A DNA stretch of 64,000 nucleotides from Lenzites betulinus (lineage: Eukaryota; Basidiomycota; Agaricomycetes; Polyporales; Polyporaceae): assembly GCA_022264855.1 (NCBI GenBank), contig JABYQU010000069.1, positions 62,001 to 126,000 of the forward strand, read 5' to 3'. Positions 23,801 to 34,004 of this stretch are shown here, piece after piece (position 1 is the stretch's first letter; each line of letters begins with the position of its first letter). A program made the position numbers and the translations under genes. The notes beneath the pieces are model-generated. The model was not told the origin of the DNA. It did no database searches and saw only the letters and a program-made list of their open reading frames with translations.

Positions 23801-25461
23801 CTCCATAGTGTTCGCGATCCCAGACCCCGGCGGAACGGGGCTACCAGTCCCACTTCGGGAAGTTGACAAGAGCGTTTCCTGGCTCTTGCGCTTCAGTCGC
23901 TGATGTACGTCTTCCGGAGTGATGAAAGGACTGACACGGCGACCAACACTGCCTAAACTGGACGTGCTCGATGGCCTAAAAAGTTGATGGTAAGGCGAAC
24001 CCGACCGCGAACCAGTTGCGGATCCAGGCCGTGGAGAGTTGTACCTAGAGGCATTGATGCAGGGGGTAGATCGAGCTTCCAAGGAGCGGTCGCGCGAACG
24101 ATCCAAGGATTGCTCGAGCGGCGCTGGTGACTGTGATTGGGACTGGAGGCGGCGCGGAGGTGATGAGGTAGCCTGGGGAGCGAAGGATGAATTACTGATG
24201 ATGGAGTCATCAGCCGGAATATCCGTGTCCGCGATGAGCGACTGGCTGTCCAGATTACTGAGCGAGACTTCGGAGTGGCCAATGGACAGGTTGGATGGAT
24301 CGAGAGAGTCTGAGTCGTTCGATCTAATGGACTGGAAGGACTCATCCCTATTAAAAGGCGGACGTTCGTCCTGAATATGCGGTATCGAATACGGATCTAC
24401 CGGGGCCTCTGAAAGTTACGTTAGAACTATGTTCGGTCGTCCGTTCGCGATGTACATGCAAGCAGGAACACCGCTCCGCGCACGGTTCACGTCGTGTGGA
24501 GCACAGAGCCACGCAACATAGGCGTCGAGAATTGATTCACATTGTGATGATCATAGGAAACAGGTAATATGTAATGACACTCACGGTCTGCACTGCCAGA
24601 GAGCTCGTCGCGTTCCGGCTCTGGAGAGGGGCGCCTCTTTGCCGGAGAAGGCGACGGTGGCAGCAAGGCCGCGTCTTCTTCGTCCTCAGGTCGAGGAGGT
24701 GTGTGCGGGCGAGTATCCTCCAACATAGAGTCGACCATGCCAGTGATACTATCATCCGCATCCTGGTGGTCATCATAGGGGTAGTCGTCCGGCATCTCCT
24801 CGTCGCTGGGTACTCCGTAGTCGTCGTCAGAAATGAGGACTTGGTCGTCTACTTCGTAATCGGTCTCGAATTCGACAACGTCGCAGTTGGGATCGAAGGT
24901 GACGGTCTTGCGGCGTTGACGGCGGCCACCAGCGTCGCGGGGACCGTGAAGACGGCGCGTGACAAGAGAGGGGCGCGATGGGGAAGGAGCGGCGGACTGG
25001 GCGTGAAGGTGGGTGCGCGGTTTGGGTGGCACGGGAGGAGGGACATCGTCTGGTGGAGTGGAGTCTGAACTGCGGAGGAAAGGACTCTTTGTTACAGGTT
25101 CCTTTTGGAGGAGGCCCTGGAAGGCCTTTGACGCTCTGCGCTTGATGAGCGGGTGCTCGTTTTCAGACTGGTCTGCAATGGACACCGGCCGAGGGCGTTT
25201 CTCTCCACTGACGCGACGGGGCGAGGGCTGGGGAAGGAAAGAGCGGAAGGGAGACTTGGTGACGAGCTGGTTGTCGCGGACATGCTTGTAGCTAGATGAA
25301 GTGCGGCGTGCGACAGCAGTCGCGGAGGGATGCGGGGGAGAGCGCAGCTGTTCAGGCTGTGGGGGATCGCGTTTGGCAAGGCGGAGCGGGGTGGTCGGAC
25401 GAGGACGGGGCTCCGGGGAGTTGGACTGGAGACGGTCGCGGAGCGGTTTGTGCGCGCTCAT
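20871..25461 (-). CDS. Bud4/anillin-like cytokinesis scaffold with C-terminal PH domain
   Basis: The gene reads leftward from MSAHKPLRDRLQ (start 25461) to a TAG at 20871-20873. The first ~750 residues are disordered, Ser/Pro-rich and acidic, with repeated TKSPF-type elements near 25250 and 25090, a DDD/EE-rich stretch (about 24770-24850) and a basic coiled segment (REELIKAKKREARRLEE, about 22900). Then come KVFVR, LNNGIHFVTTPEAPLSQE and IDQEFEL (22270-22070), LTLKVRRDPHIAAQFK (21980) and a PH domain (TWRRRHFRIIGANMIAFND to FGPGPDQEITFFADTDAEKHRW, 21350-21080). The order NGIHxVTTP, IDQEFEL, TLKVRRD, PH is characteristic of fungal anillin-related Bud4/Mid2. Such proteins recruit septins at the division site or septum. 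At least seven short introns are present. It is a housekeeping gene sitting inside the secondary-metabolism-like region. Confidence 0.85.
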
Positions 25462-25737
25462 CGGGAAAAGGCAAGCGGGGCAGGCAGCGCGCGGGGTATC
25501 CGGAGCGGGAATCGGGAGCTGGGAGTCGCGCGTCGGGGGACGGAGGTCGGAGGTCGGGGGACGGAGGGCGCGGTGGGAGGGAGAGAGCAAAGGAGCGTGG
25601 GAAGGCGGAGGGCGGGATCCCAACCTGTTCAACAACGCGCCCGTCATGTGACCGCGTCTCCGCGCTCTTAGGTGCCGCGCTCTTAGGTCACGGTGCACGC
25701 TGATGGGCTCCTCCTCCTCCTCCTCCTCCTCGCCCCG
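25462..25737. promoter_or_regulatory. Bidirectional promoter of anillin-like and unknown gene
   Basis: Only 276 bp separate the start codons of two divergent genes. The segment includes a (CTC)n run at about 25708-25730 just before the plus-strand start and a short direct repeat (GTGCCGCGCTCTTAGGT-like, about 25660-25690). No TATA box is evident. Sharing of this interval by both promoters is inferred from the geometry. Confidence 0.6.
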
Positions 25738-26727
25738 ATGGATACCGCAGTCGCATCTCTCCTAGGCCGACTTCCCGCGTCGGACGCAGAGTACGACAGC
25801 TACGCGCTCCACGCACGCATCTACTGTGCGCCCTTCTCTCCCCGCTCGTCGCCCGCTCACCTCACCAGCCCACACAGCCTACCTCGAACACGATGTGCTC
25901 CCTGCCGCGCCTTCCGACGCATGTCCGCCCCTCCCCGTCGTCGCCTACGCGATCAACAACATACTCCACATCCAACCTCCCGCCCTCCACCTCATTCCCT
26001 CCCTCCTCCGTCTCCTCGTCCACGTCGAGGTCATCCGTGCCCACGCCATCCAAAAGCTGCGCGACCTCCTCCAGTCTCCATCGCTTGCAGATAAACTCCA
26101 TAAATCCCAACGCGACTCCCTCGAACTCCTCGTCAAGCCGTCGCGCGTCGCTGCCCAGCGCACCGTGTACCGCAAGCTCATCGACAGCTGCTGCCTGCTC
26201 GTCAGTCCCCGCCCACATCCCGATCGTCCACGCTGATCCGAACAGACGTATCGCAGCACATTCACTACCTCTGGCGCACATTCGACGCGGAAAAGGACCC
26301 CCCGTTGACCGCCATCCTCATCGACTACTTTCCCGCATTCTTCCAGGCCGAAAACGATCCCGCCATCCGCGCGCAATGTACCGCCGCTCTTAAGGAACGC
26401 CCCTGGCACCATGACATCACCGACGTCGAGCTGGAAGAAAACCAGCGAGTCGGAGCCCAAGCTGTGCAGTTCATGGTTGACGCTGCGCGGTACGCAGACG
26501 ACCCGGAAGCATACTGTTCGGCGCACAGGTGAGTGAAACGCAGACCAGGGAACGGCGAATTGTATTAGGTTCAGTCGGACTAAGCATTCTTCAGGCTGGA
26601 CGCCCGCACAAGTGTTTTCGACGACATTTTTCCACCGCCGGACTTCACTCAGATCGCGGCAGTAGTTGCTCGCTTCTCCAGCAGAGTACACGCCGTCCGC
26701 CACACTCTCGAACAATGTTCAGCTTGA
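25738..26727 (+). CDS. Conserved-looking fungal protein of unknown function
   Basis: Four exons splice in frame from MDTAVASLLGRLP at 25738: intron 1 after IY (GT at about 25827, acceptor CAG before CACACAGCC), intron 2 at about 26201 ending in CGCAG before CACATTCAC, and intron 3 at 26529 ending in TTCAG before GCTGGAC. The stop is TGA at 26725. The product is about 280 residues, largely helical in character (for example LHLIPSLLRLLVHVEVIRAH, LWRTFDAEKDPPLTAIL, FDDIFPPPDFTQIAAVV), with no signal peptide or transmembrane segment. I do not recognise a domain. Clean splicing, coding-like composition and the head-to-head promoter with the anillin-like gene support it as real. A link to the cell-division neighbour is conceivable but unsupported. 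Confidence 0.7.
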
Positions 26728-26977
26728 GATATGTTTGGCCGGCCGAGTGAGTGGCAAGGCCAGCGTCCACCCAGGCAAGGCGATCATGATCATAACTTCA
26801 AACGGGTTCTGACGAACACATAGCTGACTGCAGTATGAATGATAATGGACAAGGCTTATAATGCCCCCTTCCCTTCGTTGCGCCGTCTAGATCTTCCACA
26901 GTGAGGACAGAGACCCGGGGCGGCCCCGCTGTCCCCCCAGGCCTTGCCGTCGCACCAGGGATTGAGTATCGGCCCCT

Positions 26978-27450
26978 AGTCACATTCACGCCCGTTCGCT
27001 GTCTGTGATGCTTACCGGCAAGCGTCATTCGGAAGTCGGCCTCTGCAGGTCTGGGTTGGTAACTCCAGGGTGAGGACCATCTTTCTGTAATGCTACCGCA
27101 GCGGCACACCCATGCATCCAAGTTCTGATAGAATACTTACCAGAACAATCGGGAGGGAGGGGCAACTGTGTGAACGTCGTGCCCACCGCGGGTCGGCGGC
27201 GTCGCGGTGGGACACGAAGCGTGCAGTGTCCAGGGTCCCGCGTTACTTCCTATAGTACTGCGCGATGAGTGTTCTACTCGCTTTGGAAGATCCGGCCATA
27301 TCGTGCTACTGATTGAATTCTCCAGAACATGTCGCCGAGCGGGAAGACGAAGGCACTCCACGAACCACAGAACAGGTAGACTGACGAAAACTGTAACGCA
27401 GCGTCTCCCGTGACAGTATCATGGCGCCACCCGTATGGACGCCGTCAGAG
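26978..27450 (-). repeat. Dispersed repeat R1, copy 3 (inverted)
   Basis: About 470 bp match, in reverse orientation, 31546-32020 of copy 2; the part shared with copy 1 corresponds to about 12510-12792. It extends from a GTGAATGTGACT(A/G)GGGGC(C/T)GA element at the left end to TATGGACGCCGTCAG at the right. Copies 2 and 3 form an inverted pair about 4.1 kb apart that brackets the methyltransferase gene. Confidence 0.82.
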
Positions 27451-27962
27451 TGACAGAGTCCATGGAACAGATTGAGAACAGTGTATGGAGGAGGCAGAAA
27501 AGGTTTGGGGCGCGATACCAGCGAGAGTCTGCCAGTCCCCCGGGACGGTGGACTTAGAAGACTCCAGCTTTGTCTGTGGGTGGTGGGCTGCGAACGGGTG
27601 AGAGGCGCATGATACGACCTGGGCTCACGATGGATCATGTGGGTTGGGCTGAAGCGCGGACGCAGAGTGTCTCGAGCCGCTGGTGCGAGTTGGACTTGGG
27701 AGAGGAGCACAGGATCTAGGCGTCCATCGCCCGCCGCTACTCAGCTGGCCCACGCTGCCAGGGGCCGGTCCCTCTACTGATAGCACATTTCGGACATACA
27801 GTACGAGAAGCCGTTCGTCCACTCGCGTGGTCGGCGTTCTGACCAGGACGTGACTTGGAGTGCCTCCTTTCTGATACCCCGAGAAGCTCTGGCATAAGTA
27901 CATCTATGTTACAAGTATCCGCCGCAATCGACTCTGTCCCAAGAAACAGCCTGTCACCTCAG
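27451..27962. other. Upstream region of the methyltransferase gene
   Basis: No supported coding sequence; open frames on the minus strand lack domains. It carries the promoter of the gene starting at 27963. Confidence 0.4.
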
Positions 27963-29258
27963 ATGGCGACTCCTCCCGTTACGGACCACCAGACCACATA
28001 CGCATTCCAAGTATGTATATGAGCTCAGGCTTCTACCTTAAACCCGTCTGAGCGTTCCAAATAGCCCGTGCACCTCGTTCCGGAAGAAACTACACGGTAG
28101 GGACCATTTTGCTTGCCCTTCAGTTATGCAACAATGGGGCTGATACTCTGCGACACACGTTATAGTCTAGATGAGCTTCACATAGGCATCGCTGAGTTTC
28201 TTGGTGGACGTCTATCCTTCGCAGATTTGCAACACACCTCGCCAACGTGCATTCTCGAAGTAGGGTAAGTAGAGCCCTGGGCTATCCTGTGGTCATATTG
28301 GTACTCATATCAGTGTATGTCACACAGATCTGGTAGCGGTGCATGGTGAGTGAGGTTCAAGGTGTACGGTGCTACAGTTTTGAATCAGGATCAGGGCTAT
28401 CCAAGCTGCTCAGGCTTTTCCTCAGGCGAACGTCATCGCAATTGACCAGAACCCGATTCCGCGGCGGTGCGTATGCCCGCCTAACTTATTACGTGTGTCG
28501 TGTAGCTGATGCGTTGTAAGTAGGCCGCTCCCAACCAACCTGGAGTTCAGGAAAGTGGACATCACCCAACCGTTCCCGTTTGAGGACGAGTCCTTCGACA
28601 TTGTTCACGCCCGGCTCGTCATCATGCACGTAAGTGCTCGCGCGGTACACCCATAGTGCCGTCATGCTCATAGTCCCCCTTGCGCTTGCTCAATCCCCCT
28701 AAATATTCGTCCAGGTCCCAGGCGGATAAGACGTTCTCCGGCGTGCTATTCGACTCGTCAAGCCCGGAGGCTGGCTCCTCGTCGAAGACCCGGACGACGA
28801 CAACATGCAGGATGGTGGGAAGCTGCCGGGGCCAGGTGTAAATGCCTTTCTCCATGCATGGCTTCGCATCGTTCGTGTGCGGGGCGCAGAGCCGTGCATC
28901 GGCCGCAACCTCGAGCGTATCCTGCTGTCTTCGGGCGTCTTCGAGGAAGTGAACGTCCGCAAGGTAGTTATCCCGATCTCGGGAAACAGTACAGGTATGG
29001 TGTCTCGACTGTAATATGTCGTGACCAGTACGCTCACCTGCTTACATTTGGACGCCTGTCACAGACCCTGCTCTGAACAAACTGGGGCTGGCGTGGAAAG
29101 TGAACATTGCGCGTCTCGCCAAAGATCTCCCACAGCGGTTTGCGAACGACGGTATCACTGAGGAGGTGGCGCGGGGCTACCTGGAGGAGGTGCAGGACCC
29201 CATGCGGAGTCTCACGACGGACTTCTACTTTGTGCACGCTCGCAAGCGTCACGACTAG
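27963..29258 (+). CDS. SAM-dependent class I methyltransferase
   Basis: Start at 27963 (MATPPVTDHQTTYAFQ), TAG at 29256. Exons join through at least seven short introns. The SAM-binding motif I reads CILEVGSGSGAW, split by two introns (28245-28345), followed by VIAIDQNPIPRR (acidic motif II, about 28435-28465), FPFEDESFDIVHARLVIMH (about 28575-28628) and VPGGKDVLRR...VKPGGWLLVEDPD (about 28715-28795, motif post-III). The C-terminus reads LTTDFYFVHARKRHD. The fold is the UbiE/COQ5-like methyltransferase type common in fungal secondary-metabolite clusters. The acceptor (O, N or C) is not readable. It lies between inverted R1 copies, downstream of the anillin locus and upstream of the acyltransferase on the same strand. 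Confidence 0.85.
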
Positions 29259-30303
29259 TGATAAGCCATGTGGCTTTAAAAGTTTTGGTGGACCATGCTC
29301 TCTATGCTTGCCCTTTGATGCGAAGACGGATTGTCGTGGTATGATGTCGAACTTAAACACGGTCGTCGCCATTCTTTGGGCTTTGGGTTGTGAATTGAAC
29401 GCGTATTCTTCCCACGTGTTTTTGAGTGAGAAAACTGAGGGATTTGGTCCGCTGACATTGTGCTACGCTAAGGGCAAGGTGTTCGCATGAGATGGAGACT
29501 GATATGGATGACCATGGTCCGAGGAGATGAAGAGATGAACAATAGAAGAGCCTTTGAGTTCCGTGATGAGTCGGTGCATGAACGTAGCTGCATCCCCCAA
29601 AGATTCGCACTCGCCTCGCAAGGGCTCAGAGCGCTCAGCATTCAGGAGGGGAGGGATACAGAAGACAGGCTGTGTGATATCGAGCTAGAGCGCCCCAATA
29701 GTATGCGAGGCGAGCATCAGGACCACCCCAAAACTGACGTATGCCAGTACTGATTCTGTTGCAGCACGGTATGGGGTAATCTGGGGAAGCACGTACATGC
29801 GGGCCATGGGAGACCATATGACAATGTAGAGTAACCTAAAATCGCATCTGAACGTTGTCGGGTTGCTGCGACAGTTGCCGTGTGTGCGCGTCGGATCGAG
29901 CATAGCATGAGATCACTGTAGCTATAAAAAAGGAGCACGCAGCGTGATCAGTAGTAGAGCTGCGAGTGCGGCTGGATAGAAGTCTCATACCGCCTAGCTC
30001 CTGCCGGTGGAGGTTTTGCAGGAGGCGCATGCGAACAAGAGTGAAGGCTGTGTGGGGTCCTGGGAAGCCTGCCTCCGGCGAGGGAAACGCGGCGAGTGCG
30101 GCAGGCGTGCAGCTGCCCAGGCGTTTCAATGGATGCGTCCGAGCTAGAGCTTCCTTTGTAATGAATCAGAACACAGAAGGGGTGCCCTCACCGTGGAGCC
30201 CTAGACAGTGGAGGAGCATGAGCGAGAGAAGCGAAACCGTATGCCAACTAGTCGGGGATGCAATCCGGATACTAAACAGATATGCGTACATTTGAGCGTC
30301 AGG

Positions 30304-31304
30304 CCCAGCGAGAATCGACAATATTAAGATCTATTGCGAGCTATTGCCATCAATTGCGCGTTATTTGCATGTATTTGAATATATTCACCTCCCGTTTCGG
30401 GAGCTTTTTCCATCCGTTTCACTTCACATCTGTCTCTGCCGACTGCTTTCATGTCAATCCAACCCCTTCTATGTCAACTTTTTTACCGGCGATTTTGTCG
30501 ACTCCCGCGATAAAAATCCGCACCTGGCACATTTCTGCCATGACGTCATCTAACTTTGCGAAATTCACTGTGATTGCTTTCGAACACGCTCTCCCCCCGC
30601 CGCGCGCACATCCCCCTTGTGCACTCTTTGCTTCCTCCGCTGATGTCCTCTGCGCTGGCAGTCTCTTGTCGTCCTCTTCCCACCGGCGCCCCCCCTGGCT
30701 TGCGACCTTTCCCCTCCCTCGCAAACTGACCTACTACTGATATGCTGACCTACTGACCTACTGACCTACTGACCGCTAACATACTAATCCACTGACCACA
30801 TACTAATCTACTAACTATACCACTTAGAATTCCACATTAGGCCCGGTCTCGCGGCAAGATCAACCGCGCGTACACGCAGTCGCGCCGACCCGGCGTCGGT
30901 CTACGGTGGGGGGGGCCCACGCGGCGCAATGCGCACAGCAGAAGGTGCGTGGCTACTTCGGCGGGCGGGCGGGCGGGCGGGACACACACGCGCTGGGGGC
31001 CGGTTCGCTGGGCCGCGGGGCGGACGGGCGGATTCGAGAAATGGAGGAGATCGGGAGGGGCGGGCGGGATGTTTCGGGATGTTGCTCGGGGCTTTGTATA
31101 TTGTAGTCTATCAAATACTATTTGATTTTCGCGCAATCGTCTGGAATAGAGTGCAATAGCTGCTCATAGAGTGCAATAGAAAGCCATCTATTGTTTGGGC
31201 ACTTTTTATATTGCGAGAGATTACAATCTATTCAATTTGGCAGAGCGGAAAACAATAGCTCGCAATAGCTCGCAATATATTTTAATATTGTCGATTCTCA
31301 CTGG
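30304..31304. mobile_element. 1,001-bp non-autonomous DNA transposon with TIRs and 8-bp TSD
   Basis: The element begins CCCAGCGAGAATCG and ends with the inverse complement of CCAGTGAGAATCG, so both ends share a terminal inverted repeat of over 20 bp that continues into ACAATATTAA. It is flanked by GCGTCAGG at 30296-30303 and 31305-31312, and the uninterrupted site (single GCGTCAGG) is present in R1 copy 1 at 12276-12283, which proves insertion. Subterminal regions carry many CTATTGCGAG-like words in both orientations. No transposase frame is present. An 8-bp target duplication and the CAG-type ends suggest a hAT-like MITE, but its ends do not match the autonomous hAT at 58123. If all three terminal C/G bases are counted, the target duplication is 7 bp. 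Confidence 0.88.
30725..30830 (+). repeat. CTGACCTACTA-type tandem repeat inside the 1-kb element
   Basis: Imperfect 10-11 bp units (CTGACCTACT, decaying to CTAATCCACT and CTAATCTACT) fill this interval. Downstream, at about 30958-30981, a run of five GGGC units could form a G-quadruplex. Confidence 0.75.
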
Positions 31305-32155
31305 GCGTCAGGCTTGGCATCGGATGATAAAGTGGCTTCGAGTGTCTAAGCAGGCAGATGGAAGGCAATGAGTCGCTGCGTTGGCGTATCCGTGCGGTGT
31401 GAGTACTTACTACTTCAGCGCCGAAACGTAAAGCGCTTGCATGTCGTGGATGGTTTAGACACCGAATACGAGCGTCGCGCAAAGTGTTGCTAGACTTACC
31501 GGTAAAGTTGGCATCGCAGATAGTAGCCAGGCGAGTCTGCCACTGACGGCGTCCATACAGGTGGCGCCATAATACTGTCATGGGAGACGCTGCGTTACAG
31601 TTTTCGTCAGCCTACCTGTTCTGTGGTTCGTGGAGTGCCTTCGTCTTCCCGCTCGGCAACATGTTCTCGGGAATCCAATCAGTAGCACGATATGGCCGGA
31701 TCTTCCAAAGCGAGTAGAACACTCATCGCGCAGTACTATAGGAAGTAACGCGGGACCCTGGACACTGCACGCTTCGTGTCCCACCGCGACGCCGCCGACC
31801 CGCGGTGGGCACGACGTTCACACAGGTGCCCCTCCCTCCCGGTTGTTCTGGTAAGTGTTCTATCAGAACTTGGATGCATGGGTGTGCCGCTGCGGTAGCA
31901 TTACAGAAAGATGGTTCTTACCCTGGAGTTGCCAACGCAGACCTGCAGAGGCCGACTTCCGAATGACGCTTGCCGGTAAGCATTATAGACAGCGAACGTG
32001 CGTGAATGTGACTGGGGGCTGAAGCGCTGATAGTCAACTCTCTGCGACGCTTGCGATAGATAGATGAGAGTGTTCGAAGCCTCAAGTAGTGCAGCAGCGA
32101 CCTCATATGTGAAGTTGTCCCCGCGCTGACTTGCGCCGCGCCCCGACAGCGCGCG

Positions 32156-33740
32156 ATGTCCTCACCTTCATACACTGTTCTGCCATGTGGGGTTCTGGAC
32201 ACTAGTCATGCAACTGATTCTATAATTGTCACAGGTTGGGTTCTAGACCAGCGTCTTGAACCGCAGAAGGTTTTGGAGGCCTGGGCATCACTCGTGAACG
32301 CATGGCCCATTCTTAACGCTCGTCTCCGTCAAGACCGGAAAGTAAGCCTAATTCATATTCCACATCGCATATATGGATTCTGTTGATATTGTGTGTTAAA
32401 GAGGTTGCGTTGGGAGTATCATATCCCAGTCAAACCTGCGGCTTCCGAGAGCTTTGCAAAGCTAGACATACCAGGTCCTATCGAATTTTGTTACCGGTTT
32501 GCTCGACCCAGCCAAACGATATCCTGCACGGTCAAGGAGAATCCTCAGCATCTGTTCCTGCCCCATGCCCCTCACGACGTTGATGCGCTCCTCCGAGAGG
32601 ATGTCCCCATCACTCACATCCATATAACCACCTTTGACGACGCGACCCTCGTGGGTCTCTACGTACCACATATCCTCAGTGATGGTCACGGCGTTGCAGC
32701 CATTGTACGCGCACTCACCGCCATTCTGTCCGGAGAAAATCCCCCTCCCCCACTCGAGCACACAGACCCCTTTCTCTCCTATTCCCAAGCCCCTCTCACT
32801 GCACCTGCACCTTACGGATGGCGGGTTCTGTCGCTTATTGAAACTGTCATGATTTATACGCGTGCGCTCTGGGAGTGGGCTTTCGACAACGACCTGGAGA
32901 ACCGAGAAGTCTTCTTTCCTGCCTCTGATGTGGCACGCATCAAAGGCGACGCGATGAAGGACATTCGCCGCGAGCACGGGGAGAATACGGACATTTATGT
33001 CTCTTCAAGCGATGCAATCCTTGCTTTCTGTCTCAAGGCACGTCTCCTCTGTCAGCCGTCTGTAGGTGCTGTTCGTATCTGCTACCTGCTCACGCTATGG
33101 CCGCACTCAGTGTAAGCACCCTCCGACTGCATCAAACGCGCCCCTCAACGTCTTCTACACCGCCGGCCTCCGCAATGTTCTCTCGCTCCCGGGCCCCTTC
33201 CTCCACAATGCCGTCTGCATGGTCATCACCCCCACCCTCCCTGTCTCTGCCGTGTCCGAAATGTCCCTGGGCGCGCTCGCTCTGCACATACGGCGCACCC
33301 TCGAGTCCCAGACAACGCCGGTGGCCGTCGAAACATGGCTCCGATGGCGGCTCCAGAACACCAGGCGGAAGAAGGCGTTCTTTGATCCGTGGCGCGGCCA
33401 GTGGGACGTCGTCACCAACTGGCGCGAGATGAGGCTGATGGACGTCGACTTCTCCGGAGCACTGCCGGAGCTGTTCGATGCCGGCGAGGAAGAGTCGAAC
33501 TGCGTCCGCTTCAGCTCGAACACCGTGCGCAGAGTCAGCGGCGTTGCAGAGGATCGGAATTTACGCAGGCGGGTTCGCTGCCTGTACGTGTGGGGGAATG
33601 GCATCCAGCCCATTCCGCTGCGCAACTGGATCGGGATTTGGGCAGACGACCCCTCGGGCGGTATCTGGATGAGCGGCTTCTTCCCGCGCAGGGTCTGGGA
33701 GGATAAGAGAGGCTTCGGGGAGTTTATTGATCAGCAGTAG
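32156..33740 (+). CDS. BAHD-like O-acyltransferase (transferase family)
   Basis: Start at 32156 (MSSPSYTVLPCGVLDTSH), stop TAG at 33738. Intron 1 is 32342-32401, joining QDRK to RLRWEY. The catalytic HxxxD motif reads PHILSDGHG (about 32668), and the DFGWG-equivalent near the C-terminal side is degenerate, DVDFSGA (about 33440). The second intron after AILAFCLK (about 33035) is hard to place: keeping frame into HPPTASNAPLNVFYTAGL needs a GC donor (AAG|GCACGT) with a TAAG acceptor. Family members transfer acetyl or longer acyl groups from CoA to hydroxyls of natural products such as trichothecenes. It is probably cytosolic. It follows the methyltransferase on the same strand and faces the esterase convergently, which fits late tailoring of an alcohol. 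Confidence 0.8.
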
Positions 33741-34004
33741 CGCCCCGCGGGCAGGTGGATTTCGATGTTCGCGTGCGCACACAACTCCGTATATTTTGAC
33801 TTGCACTTCTAGTCGCCTTATCCGGGTTGAGTGGACATTATGTACTAGTACTTTTCTGGCTGGCAGAGAGTTGTCATCGGATACATATTGAAGATTCTTC
33901 CAGATCGAGTTTATAAATATATGCCGGACGGGGGATACAACATTACCGAGGGACAGGGGCATATGATGATATGTGTGCGAGTTAGTACATCGGTCAGGGA
34001 GCCC

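Larger units (their letters stand above)
29481..32020 (+). repeat. Dispersed repeat R1, copy 2 (interrupted by a DNA element)
   Basis: The longest copy. It starts at the same word as copy 1 (GTTCGCATGAGATGGAGACT at 29481 and 11821), carries an extra ~360 bp (29509-29869) absent from copy 1, matches copy 1 from 29870 to 30303, is split by the 1,001-bp element 30304-31304, and resumes at 31305. The right-hand 200 bp (31820-32020) are shared only with copy 3. Its end lies about 135 bp before the acyltransferase start codon, so R1 may form part of that promoter. Confidence 0.85.

Noticed and set aside
29509..29869. A retroposed, intron-less origin for R1 copy 1
   Set aside because: The extra segment in copy 2 lacks splice-site ends on both strands, so copy 1 is not a spliced form.
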